Shown piece by piece: positions 10,447 through 17,935 of a DNA stretch of 64,000 bases. The position numbers were made by a program, and so were the translations under genes. The stretch's first letter is position 1, and every line of letters begins with the position of its first letter. The notes under the pieces are model-generated. The model was not told the origin of the DNA and made no database searches. It saw only the letters and a program-made list of their open reading frames with translations. This DNA comes from Aeromicrobium sp. 9AM (GTDB lineage Bacteria; Actinomycetota; Actinomycetes; Propionibacteriales; Nocardioidaceae), in NCBI RefSeq assembly GCF_902506105.1, contig NZ_LR733303.1:682001-746000 (forward strand). The letters run 5' to 3'.

Positions 10447-11226
10447 GTGACCAAAATCGTTGTCGCTGTGAAGTACGTACCGGATGCCACGGCTGACCGG
10501 AACTTCAGCGCCGATAACACCGTCGATCGTGTTGGCGTGGACGGTCTGTTGTCCGAGCTTGACGAGTACGCGGTGGAGCAGGCGCTCCAGGTCGTCGAGG
10601 CCGGCGAGGGTGAGGTGACGGTCCTGACCGTCGGCCCCGAGCAGGCTTCGGATGCGGTGCGCAAGGCGCTGCAGATGGGTGCCGACGCGGGCGTGCACGT
10701 GCAGGACGACGCGATCCACGGCTCCGACGCGTTCGCGACGTCGCTGGTGCTGGCCGAGGCCATCAAGAAGCTCGACTACGACCTGGTGTTCTTCGGCATG
10801 GCGTCGACCGATGGTGGTCTGGGTGTCGTCCCGACCCTCGTGGCTGAGCGTCTGGGCCTCCCGGCGGTGACGTATGCGTCGGAGGTCAGCGTCGATGGCG
10901 ACACGGTCAAGATCCGCCGCGACGGCGACGTCGCCACGCAGGAGATCGAGGCGTCCGGCAAGGTCGTCGTCTCGGTGACGGACCAGTCCGGTGAAGCTCG
11001 CTACCCGTCGTTCAAGGGCATCATGGCGGCGAAGAAGAAGGACGTCCAGGAGTGGACGCTGGCCGATCTGGGTCTCGACGCCGGCTCGGTCGGCCTCGAC
11101 AACGCCTGGACCAAGGTCGAGTCGTTCGAGCCCCGCCCGCCGCGCACTGCCGGTGAGATCGTCACGGACGAGGGAGACGGCGGCGCCAAGCTCGTCGAGT
11201 TCCTCGCCTCCAAGAAGTTCGTCTGA
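10447..11226 (+). CDS. etfB: Electron transfer flavoprotein subunit beta
   Basis: 259-residue beta subunit of the ETF heterodimer, which accepts electrons from acyl-CoA and other flavin dehydrogenases and passes them to the respiratory chain. The N-terminus TKIVVAVKYVPDATADRNF, the AMP-binding region (ADGGLGVVPTLVAERLGLP-like, here STDGGLGVVP) and a C-terminal segment interacting with EtfA are typical. GTG 10447 was chosen because an AGGAGG-type site lies just upstream and homologues start here; an earlier in-frame codon at 10369 lies in the leader. etfA follows after 15 nt, so the two are an operon. The order etfB-etfA matches mycobacterial fixA-fixB. Confidence 0.96.
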   Translation: MTKIVVAVKYVPDATADRNFSADNTVDRVGVDGLLSELDEYAVEQALQVVEAGEGEVTVLTVGPEQASDAVRKALQMGADAGVHVQDDAIHGSDAFATSLVLAEAIKKLDYDLVFFGMASTDGGLGVVPTLVAERLGLPAVTYASEVSVDGDTVKIRRDGDVATQEIEASGKVVVSVTDQSGEARYPSFKGIMAAKKKDVQEWTLADLGLDAGSVGLDNAWTKVESFEPRPPRTAGEIVTDEGDGGAKLVEFLASKKFV

Positions 11227-11241
11227 GAAGGGCACTGACAC

Positions 11242-12189
11242 ATGACTGAAGTACTCGTACTGATCGACGCCCCTGACGGCAAGGTCACCAAGCCCTCCCT
11301 GGAGCTGTTGACGATCGCTCGCCGCATCGGCGAGCCGTCCGCGGTCGTGTTCGGCACCGCCGACAACGACACGCTCAAGGAGTACGGCGCGGAGAAGATC
11401 TACACGTACGACGACGCCGCCTACGACGAGTTCCTGGTCGGTCCCAAGGCCGAGGCGCTCGCGCAGCTCGTCGCCGACAAGTCCCCGGCCGCGGTGCTGG
11501 TCGGTGCGTCGACCGAGGGCAAGGAGATCAGCGCCCGCGTGGCGCTCAAGACAGAGTCCGGTTGGATCAGCGACGCGGTCGACGTCCAGGCCGATGGCGG
11601 CAGCATCACCACGACGCAGTCGGTGTTCGCCGGCAACTTCACGGTCAAGGCCAACGTGACCAAGGGTGCGCCCGTGATCACGGTCAAGCCCAACTCGACC
11701 GCCCCCGAGGCCGCACCGGCTGCCGGCGCTGTTGAGGCCGTCACCGCTGACATCTCCGATGCCGCCAAGACCGCCAAGATCACCTCGTCCAAGCCCAAGG
11801 AGGCTTCGGGTCGCCCCGAGCTGACCGAGGCCGCGATCGTGGTCTCCGGTGGCCGTGGCACCGGTGGCGACTTCTCCGAGGTCGAGGCATTCGCCGACAG
11901 CCTCGGCGCAGCCGTCGGCGCCTCGCGTGCTGCGGTCGACTCGGGTTGGTACCCGCACTCGTTCCAGGTCGGCCAGACCGGCAAGACCGTGTCGCCGCAG
12001 CTGTATGTCGCCAACGGCATCTCCGGTGCGATCCAGCACCGCGCCGGCATGCAGACGTCCAAGACGATCATCGCGGTCAACAAGGACGACGAGGCACCGA
12101 TCTTCGAGCTCGTCGACTTCGGCGTCGTGGGCGACCTCAAGGCCGTCCTCCCCGCCGCCACCGAAGAGATCAAGAAGCGCAAGGGCTGA
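11242..12189 (+). CDS. etfA: Electron transfer flavoprotein subunit alpha
   Basis: 315-residue FAD-binding subunit of ETF. The C-terminal FAD domain shows the family signature: SGGRGTGG (about residue 200), AVGASRAAVDSGW, QVGQTGKTVSPQLYVANGISGAIQH and the closing NKDDEAPIFELVDFGVVGDL. The N-terminal domain (about 1-170) pairs with EtfB. The ATG at 11242 is 15 nt after etfB, preceded by AGAAGGG. A strong hairpin (12203-12236) follows the stop and probably ends the etfBA transcript. Confidence 0.97.
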   Translation: MTEVLVLIDAPDGKVTKPSLELLTIARRIGEPSAVVFGTADNDTLKEYGAEKIYTYDDAAYDEFLVGPKAEALAQLVADKSPAAVLVGASTEGKEISARVALKTESGWISDAVDVQADGGSITTTQSVFAGNFTVKANVTKGAPVITVKPNSTAPEAAPAAGAVEAVTADISDAAKTAKITSSKPKEASGRPELTEAAIVVSGGRGTGGDFSEVEAFADSLGAAVGASRAAVDSGWYPHSFQVGQTGKTVSPQLYVANGISGAIQHRAGMQTSKTIIAVNKDDEAPIFELVDFGVVGDLKAVLPAATEEIKKRKG

Positions 12190-12202
12190 TCACAGCTCCC
12201 CA

Positions 12203-12236
12203 CGACGGCCGGCTCACCATGGTGGGCCGGCCGTCG
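12203..12236 (+). terminator. Strong hairpin terminator after etfA
   Basis: Arms 12203-12219 and 12220-12236 pair over 17 bp with a single U.G wobble (CGACGGCCGGC against GCCGGCCGTCG at the base). The hairpin starts 14 nt after the etfA stop. There is no U tract, as is common in high-GC bacteria. Confidence 0.75.
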
Positions 12237-12341
12237 CTGTGTTTGCCCTGCGATCGCACCGTGTGAGCGTTCTCCATGATCCGCGGGAGCCACCCTGGAC
12301 CCCTCCGGCGAACTATTGACTTCGCTGCACGGAGCCACCCG

Positions 12342-12356
12342 TACCTTTTGGTAACA
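12342..12356 (+). promoter_or_regulatory. Shared TACC-N4-GGTAACA motif, copy 2 (upstream of peptide transporter)
   Basis: TACCTTTTGGTAACA, the second copy of the motif seen at 10309-10323. It lies about 102 nt before the lipoprotein start in an AT-richer stretch (12345-12380). A TTGACT at 12316-12321 is nearby but has no well-spaced -10 partner. The rest of 12237-12457 shows no gene. Confidence 0.4.
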
Positions 12357-12457
12357 CTTTGATTAAGCAACGCTCCAATGCTGTTCCGTGAGCCTGCTGT
12401 GGTGATAGTCATAGGGGGCGCGCGCCAGCGTGCACCAGACAATCACAGGAGGAATCC

Positions 12458-14104
12458 ATGCGACTCTCTCGGCGTACCCGCCTTGCGGGTGTGGCGTTGA
12501 TCGCGGCCGGCAGCCTTACCCTGGCGGCTTGCGGCGGCGGCAGCGACGACAAGAGCGAGGGCGGCGGCAGCACCAAGTCCGTCATCACGGTCTATGGCAC
12601 CAACCCCCAGAACCCGATGATCCCGACCGCTACCAACGAGGTCGGCGGTGGAGACCCGCTGGACAACCTCTTCTCCGGCCTGGTGGCCTACAACACCGAC
12701 GGATCGGTGACCAACGACGTCGCAGAGTCGATCGAGCCCAACAAGGACAGCACGGTCTGGACCGTCAAGCTCAAGGACGGCAAGAAGTTCACCGACGGTT
12801 CGGCCGTCACGGCTGACTCGTTCGTCAAGGCGTGGAACTACGGCGCCAACCCGGCGAACAAGCAGCTCAACAACTACTTCTTCTACCCGATCAAGGGCAC
12901 CGACGACGTCGGCAACACGGTCGGCGGCGCCAAGACGGTCTCGGGCCTCAAGGTCATCGACGACAAGTCCTTCACGATCACGCTGAAGTCCTCGGAGTCG
13001 GACTTCCCGCTGCGTCTCGGCTACTCGGCCTACTTCCCGGTCCCGGACTCGGCCTACGACTCGGCCGGCAAGATCACCAAGGAGTACGGCAACAAGCCGA
13101 TCGGCAACGGTCCGTACAAGCTGTCCAAGACCGGTTGGGAGAAGAACAAGCAGATCTCGCTGGTCCCCAACCCGGACTACGACGGTCCGCACAAGGCCAA
13201 GAACGGCGGCCTGACGTTCAAGTTCTTCAACTCCGTCGACTCGGCCTACACGGCCGTCCAGTCGGGCACGCTCGACGTCCTGGACCAGGTGCCGCCGAGC
13301 GCGCTCACCACGTTCGAGAGCGACTCCGCCGTCAAGGCGTACAACGAGCCCGGCTCGAGCTTCTCCTCCTTCACGATCCCGGAGCGCCTCGCGCACTTCG
13401 GCAAGAACGAAGAGGGCGAGCTGCGTCGCGCGGCGATCTCAATGGCGATCAACCGTCCCGAGATCACCAAGAAGATCTTCAACAACGCTCGTACGCCGGC
13501 CAGCGACTTCACGTCGCCGGTGCTCGACGGCTGGACCGACAAGGTCACCGGCAACGAGGTGCTGAAGTTCAACCCCGAAGAGGCCAAGGCCAAGTGGGCC
13601 GAGGCTGACAAGATCAGCAAGTGGAGCGGCAAGTTCCAGCTCGCCTACAACAACGACGGCGCTGGCAACAAGGAGTTCTCCGAGGCGATGGCCAACCAGA
13701 TCAAGAACACGCTGGGTATCGACGCCGAGCCGAAGGCTTACCCCACGTTCGACGAGCTGCGTACGGTCGTCACCGACCGCACGATCAAGACGCCGTTCCG
13801 CACCGGTTGGCAGGCTGACTACCCGTCGATGCTCAACTACCTCGGACCGATCTACGCCACCGGCGCCGGATCCAACGATGGTGACTACAGCAACAAGGAC
13901 TTCGACAAGCTGATCCAGGACGCGTCCGCCGCCACCGGCGACGACCGCTACAAGCTGATCGGTGAGGCGCAGGCCATCTTGATGAAGGACCTGCCGGCGA
14001 TCCCGCTGTGGTACCAGAACGCCACCGCAGTGACCGCAAAGGATCTCAAGGGATTCGTGTTCAACTGGAAGCAGAAGCCTGACTACTACGCGCTGACGAA
14101 GTAG
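12458..14104 (+). CDS. ABC transporter substrate-binding lipoprotein (oligopeptide type, SBP family 5)
   Basis: 548-residue extracytoplasmic receptor for a peptide-type importer. A lipoprotein signal is visible: basic MRLSRRTRLAG, a hydrophobic core and lipobox LAAC with the modified Cys near residue 25, followed by a Gly/Ser/Asp linker. The mature part has family 5 landmarks: TVWTVKLKDGKKFTDGSAVTA, the YSAYFPVPDSAYDSAGK region and a C-terminal DLPAIPLWYQN. GGAGGAATCC provides the ribosome site. It heads the operon with two permeases and a fused ATPase; the hairpin at 14125-14156 would leave the receptor mRNA more abundant than the rest. Substrate (peptide, nickel or other) cannot be told from sequence. 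Confidence 0.93.
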   Translation: MRLSRRTRLAGVALIAAGSLTLAACGGGSDDKSEGGGSTKSVITVYGTNPQNPMIPTATNEVGGGDPLDNLFSGLVAYNTDGSVTNDVAESIEPNKDSTVWTVKLKDGKKFTDGSAVTADSFVKAWNYGANPANKQLNNYFFYPIKGTDDVGNTVGGAKTVSGLKVIDDKSFTITLKSSESDFPLRLGYSAYFPVPDSAYDSAGKITKEYGNKPIGNGPYKLSKTGWEKNKQISLVPNPDYDGPHKAKNGGLTFKFFNSVDSAYTAVQSGTLDVLDQVPPSALTTFESDSAVKAYNEPGSSFSSFTIPERLAHFGKNEEGELRRAAISMAINRPEITKKIFNNARTPASDFTSPVLDGWTDKVTGNEVLKFNPEEAKAKWAEADKISKWSGKFQLAYNNDGAGNKEFSEAMANQIKNTLGIDAEPKAYPTFDELRTVVTDRTIKTPFRTGWQADYPSMLNYLGPIYATGAGSNDGDYSNKDFDKLIQDASAATGDDRYKLIGEAQAILMKDLPAIPLWYQNATAVTAKDLKGFVFNWKQKPDYYALTK

Positions 14105-14124
14105 TCCGAGCGGCACCATTGGCC

Positions 14125-14156
14125 GCGGGGGTAGCCTCTATCTGGGCTACCCCCGC
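14125..14156 (+). terminator. Intra-operon attenuator hairpin after the binding protein
   Basis: GCGGGGGTAGCC (14125-14136) and GGCTACCCCCGC (14145-14156) form a perfect 12-bp stem with an 8-nt loop, 20 nt after the stop. Position between receptor and permease genes is typical of partial terminators that set high receptor-to-channel ratios. Confidence 0.7.
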
Positions 14157-14242
14157 GCGCTACGTCCGATTTCGGTGCACTATGGCATTTCGATCAAGTG
14201 CCAACGCATCGTTTCCATTCTTCTCACCTTCCAGGAGGCCTC

Positions 14243-15172
14243 GTGTGGTGGTATGTCGCCAAGCGACTGCTCCAGGCCATCCCAGTTTTTCTCGGGGCCA
14301 CGCTCATCATCTTCTTCTTGACGAAGCTGCGCCCTGGTGACCCGATCCTTGGCCTGATCGGCAACAAACCGGTGTCGCCGGAGGTCCGAGAGGCCCTGCG
14401 GGACCAGTTCCACCTCAACGACTTCATCGGCCTGCAGTGGCTCTACTTCCTCAAGGACGTCGTCACCTTCAATCCCGATTTCGTCGGGCTCGACGGCCAG
14501 CCGGTGTTCCAGAAGATCGGCAACGCCTTGCCTGTCACTGGCACTCTGGCGCTCCTGGCCCTCGCGATGGATGCTGTCATCGGCATCGTCGTCGGCACGA
14601 TCGCCGGCCTTCGTCGCAACGGCTGGTTCGACTCGGTGACGCTCGTCATCTCCCTGATCCTGCTCTCGATCCCGATCTTCGTGGTCGGCTTCGTGCTGCA
14701 GTTCCTGTTCGGCGTGAAGTGGGGCATCTTTGCCGCGACCGTCCCGGTCGACTGGAACGTGACCGACCTGTTGCTGCCGGCGTTTGTTCTCGCGATCGCC
14801 AACATCGCCACCACGACTCGGCTGACGCGCACCTCGGTCGCCAACAACATGAGCGCCGACCACGTGCGCACGGCTCGGGCCAAGGGCCTCTCCGGCGGTG
14901 TGGTCATTCGCAATCACGTGCTGCGCAACTCACTCGTGCCGGTCGTCACCTACATCGGCATCAACCTCGGATCGCTGATGGCCGGTGCCATCATCACCGA
15001 GGGCATCTTCAACGTGCAGGGCATCGGCAACCTCGCCTTTGGCGCCGTCAGCAGAGGTGACACCCCGTTGACCGTGTCCGTCGTCTCGGTGATGGTCATG
15101 CTCTATGTGTTCATGAGCCTGATCGTCGACCTCCTCTATGCCGTTCTCGACCCGAGGATCCGCTATGTCTGA
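14243..15172 (+). CDS. ABC transporter permease, DppB/OppB type
   Basis: 309-residue inner-membrane channel subunit with about six membrane helices; the first is at residues 10-30 (LLQAIPVFLGATLIIFFLT). RPGDPI near residue 36 and the EAA-like loop DHVRTARAKGLSGGVVIRNH (about 210-230), which docks the ATPase, are characteristic. GTG 14243 was chosen because AGGAGG (14233-14238) lies just upstream and the family starts with this short Trp/Tyr-rich N-terminus; an upstream in-frame start at 14198 would add an unlikely leader. The end overlaps the next permease by 8 nt. Confidence 0.92.
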   Translation: MWWYVAKRLLQAIPVFLGATLIIFFLTKLRPGDPILGLIGNKPVSPEVREALRDQFHLNDFIGLQWLYFLKDVVTFNPDFVGLDGQPVFQKIGNALPVTGTLALLALAMDAVIGIVVGTIAGLRRNGWFDSVTLVISLILLSIPIFVVGFVLQFLFGVKWGIFAATVPVDWNVTDLLLPAFVLAIANIATTTRLTRTSVANNMSADHVRTARAKGLSGGVVIRNHVLRNSLVPVVTYIGINLGSLMAGAIITEGIFNVQGIGNLAFGAVSRGDTPLTVSVVSVMVMLYVFMSLIVDLLYAVLDPRIRYV

Positions 15173-16148
15173 GATTCAACCGGCGACCCGACCGGGTCAG
15201 GAACGATACGTCGCACCCATCGACGAGACCCCACTGCGCGCGATCGACGTCGTCGATGTCGATGCCGTGCCGGAGAGCCAGTGGCGAGAGGCTTGGAAGA
15301 GGCTGCGCGTGTCGCCCCTGTTCTGGCTGGCCTCCGTCATCATCCTGGTGCTCGCCGTCATGGTGGCCTTCCCCACGCTGTTCACCAGCGCCGACCCCAA
15401 CCAGGCGTCGCTGGGCAAGCAGTTCGCCAAGCCCAGCGAAGGCCATCCGTTCGGATACAACTTCCAAGGCGCCGACATCTGGGCCCGTACGGTCTACGGT
15501 GCGCGAGCCTCAGTGGCAGTGGGCGTCTTCGCCACGGTGGTGACCGTCGTGCTGGGCGTGATCACCGGAGCCATCGCCGGCTTCTACGGCGGCATCACCG
15601 ACACGTTGGTCTCGCGCCTCAGTGACATCTTCTTCTCGATCCCGGTGCTGCTGGGCAGCATCGTGGTCATCTCGGTGATCAACAACCTCTACCCCAACCG
15701 AGGCTTCTGGGGCTCGGTCTTCGTGGTGGTGCTGGCCCTCGCGATCTTCGCGTGGCCGCAGATCACGCGTCAGATGCGTGGCGCCGTCCTCGAGGTCAAG
15801 AACCTGGAGTTCGTCGACGCCGCCACGGCGATCGGCGCGTCCAAGCTCACCAACCTGCGCCGCCACATCGTCCCCAACTCGCTGTCGCCGGTCATCGTCT
15901 CCGCAACGATCTCGCTCGGCGTGTTCATCGTGGCCGAGTCCGCCCTGTCGTTCCTCGGTATCGGCCTGCCGCAGACCATCGTGTCGTGGGGCAACGACCT
16001 GTCGGACGCACAGAACCTCGTCCGCTCCGGCCAGCACCTGGTCGTGATGTGGGTACCCGCGACGGCCCTGGCCGTCACCGTGCTCGGCTTCGTCCTGCTG
16101 GGTGAGGCCGTTCGCGAAGCGCTCGACCCGAAGGCGAGGAAGTCATGA
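15165..16148 (+). CDS. ABC transporter permease, DppC/OppC type
   Basis: 327-residue second channel subunit. A cytoplasmic N-terminus of about 50 residues, WREAWKRLRVSPLFW, is the OppC N-terminal module, then a first helix (LASVIILVLAVMVAFPTLF). HPFGYNFQGADIWARTVYGARAS-type sequence and the EAA loop FVDAATAIGASKLTNLRRH (about 215-240) follow. ATG 15165 overlaps the upstream stop by 8 nt and has GAGGAT upstream; an earlier in-frame start at 15138 is less likely. The stop overlaps the ATPase gene by ATGA. Confidence 0.92.
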   Translation: MSEIQPATRPGQERYVAPIDETPLRAIDVVDVDAVPESQWREAWKRLRVSPLFWLASVIILVLAVMVAFPTLFTSADPNQASLGKQFAKPSEGHPFGYNFQGADIWARTVYGARASVAVGVFATVVTVVLGVITGAIAGFYGGITDTLVSRLSDIFFSIPVLLGSIVVISVINNLYPNRGFWGSVFVVVLALAIFAWPQITRQMRGAVLEVKNLEFVDAATAIGASKLTNLRRHIVPNSLSPVIVSATISLGVFIVAESALSFLGIGLPQTIVSWGNDLSDAQNLVRSGQHLVVMWVPATALAVTVLGFVLLGEAVREALDPKARKS

Positions 16149-17857
16149 CCGAGACGCCACTGCTCGAGATCAAGGACCTGCGAGTCGGGTTCCGCACCGG
16201 CAAGAAGAAGGTGCTCACAGCGGTCGACGGGGCCAGCCTCAGCATCTACCCGGGACAGACGATCGCCATCGTCGGTGAGTCGGGATCGGGCAAGTCGACC
16301 CTGGCCCACTCGGTCATCGACCTGTTGCCCGGCTCAGGACACGTCATGGGCGGGGAGATCCTGTTCGAGGGTCGCGACATCTCGCAGGTCGACCGCAAGG
16401 CCGTGCTCGCGCTTCGCGGCTCGTCGATCGGACTCGTCCCGCAGGACCCGATGTCCAACCTCAACCCGTTGTGGAAGGTCGGCCGCCAGATCAAGGAAGC
16501 GCTCGTCGCCAACGGCGTCGCGTCCGGCGACGCGGCTGACAAGCGGGTCGTGGAGCTGCTCGAAGAGGCTGGGCTTCCTGACGCCGAGCGTCGGGCCCGG
16601 CAGTACCCTCACGAGTTCTCCGGAGGCATGCGTCAGCGAGCCCTGATCGCCATGGGCCTGGCAGCACGTCCCAAGCTGCTGATCGCCGACGAGCCGACTT
16701 CGGCGCTGGACGTGACGGTCCAGAAGCAGATCCTCGACCACCTCGACCAGCTCACCGACACCCTGGGCGTCGCGGTCATGCTGATCACGCACGACCTCGG
16801 TCTCGCGGCCGAGCGTGCCGACCACCTCGTCGTGATGTACCGCGGCCGGGTCGTCGAGTCCGGACCCGCGCGCGACATCCTGCAGCATCCCGAGCACCCC
16901 TACACCAAGCGGCTCGTGTCCAACGCGCCGTCGTTGGCGTCGCAGCGGCTGTCGTCCGTACGCGCTCGCGAGGAGGTGCGTGAGCAGGCGGTCCAGACCG
17001 CGGCGGAGATCGCCGAGGAGATCGCGCACAGCGACACCGAGTTCGGTGAGGGCCGCAAGGACGTCATCGTCGTCGAGAACCTCACGAAGATCTTCACGCT
17101 GCGCGGCGCCAAGCCGTGGCAGAAGGTCGACTTCGCCGCAGTCGACGACGTGTCGTTCCGGCTGCGCCGCGGCACCACCACGGCGATCGTGGGGGAGTCC
17201 GGCTCGGGCAAGTCGACGGTTGCCCGCATGGTCCTCGACCTGTTGCCCCCGACCTCGGGCAACGTGATCTTCGACGGTCGCAACATTCGCGAGCTGACGT
17301 CCAAGGCGGAGCGCCTGAAGCTGCGGCGCCAGATGCAGCCGGTCTTCCAGAACCCGTACGCCTCGCTGGATCCGCTCTACTCGATCTACCAGTCGATCGA
17401 GGAGCCCTTGCAGCTGCACGGCGTCGGGACCAAGAAGGAGCGCGAGGCCAAGGTCCGCGACCTGCTCGACAAGGTCTCCTTGCCGACCACGGTGATGTCG
17501 CGCTATCCCGGCGAGCTGTCGGGTGGACAGCGGCAGCGCGTGGCGATCGCCCGTGCGCTGGCCCTCGATCCCGAGGTCGTGATCTGCGACGAGGCCGTCT
17601 CGGCCCTCGACGTGCTGGTCCAGGCGCAGATCCTCGAGCTGCTCAACGACCTCCAGGCCGAGCTCGGCCTGAGCTACCTGTTCATCACGCACGACCTTGC
17701 GGTGGTCCGGCAGATCGCCGACGACGTGCTGGTGATGCAGGACGGCAAGGTCGTCGAGGCTGCTCCGGTCTCCGAGGTCTTCGACAACCCGCAGAAGGAC
17801 TACACGCGCAAGCTGCTGGATGCGATTCCGGGCGCGACGATCGAGCTCGGGGCCTGA
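16145..17857 (+). CDS. Fused double ATPase of a peptide-type ABC importer (DppD-DppF fusion)
   Basis: 570 residues with two complete ABC cassettes. Cassette 1: Walker A GESGSGKST at about 44-52, signature FSGGMRQRA, Walker B LLIADEPTSALD, and an oligopeptide C-terminal extension (HPEHPYTKRLVSNAP). Cassette 2: Walker A GESGSGKST at about 350-358, signature [15 protein letters not shown], Walker B VVICDEAVSALD. Most systems encode DppD and DppF separately; actinobacteria often fuse them. Walker B of the second cassette reads DEAVSALD rather than DEPVSALD; the Glu is kept. The ATGA overlap with the permease shows one operon of receptor, two permeases and ATPase. Confidence 0.94.
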   Translation: MTETPLLEIKDLRVGFRTGKKKVLTAVDGASLSIYPGQTIAIVGESGSGKSTLAHSVIDLLPGSGHVMGGEILFEGRDISQVDRKAVLALRGSSIGLVPQDPMSNLNPLWKVGRQIKEALVANGVASGDAADKRVVELLEEAGLPDAERRARQYPHEFSGGMRQRALIAMGLAARPKLLIADEPTSALDVTVQKQILDHLDQLTDTLGVAVMLITHDLGLAAERADHLVVMYRGRVVESGPARDILQHPEHPYTKRLVSNAPSLASQRLSSVRAREEVREQAVQTAAEIAEEIAHSDTEFGEGRKDVIVVENLTKIFTLRGAKPWQKVDFAAVDDVSFRLRRGTTTAIVGESGSGKSTVARMVLDLLPPTSGNVIFDGRNIRELTSKAERLKLRRQMQPVFQNPYASLDPLYSIYQSIEEPLQLHGVGTKKEREAKVRDLLDKVSLPTTVMSRYPGELSGGQRQRVAIARALALDPEVVICDEAVSALDVLVQAQILELLNDLQAELGLSYLFITHDLAVVRQIADDVLVMQDGKVVEAAPVSEVFDNPQKDYTRKLLDAIPGATIELGA

Positions 17858-17935
17858 TTGCCCGTATGCCGGCATGACCGCGCGCGCTGCCGTACCCTGA
17901 CGTCCAGGAGAGAGTAGCTAGCGCAAAGGGTCGGC

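Noticed and set aside
10132-12039. 635-codon minus-strand frame opposite etfB and etfA
   Set aside because: etfBA are unmistakable on the plus strand; the antisense frame is Arg/Gly/Leu-rich without motifs.
12237-12457. Possible small gene or riboswitch in the leader of the peptide transporter
   Set aside because: No frame with coding bias and no recognisable aptamer core; only the GGTAACA motif and a ribosome site stand out.
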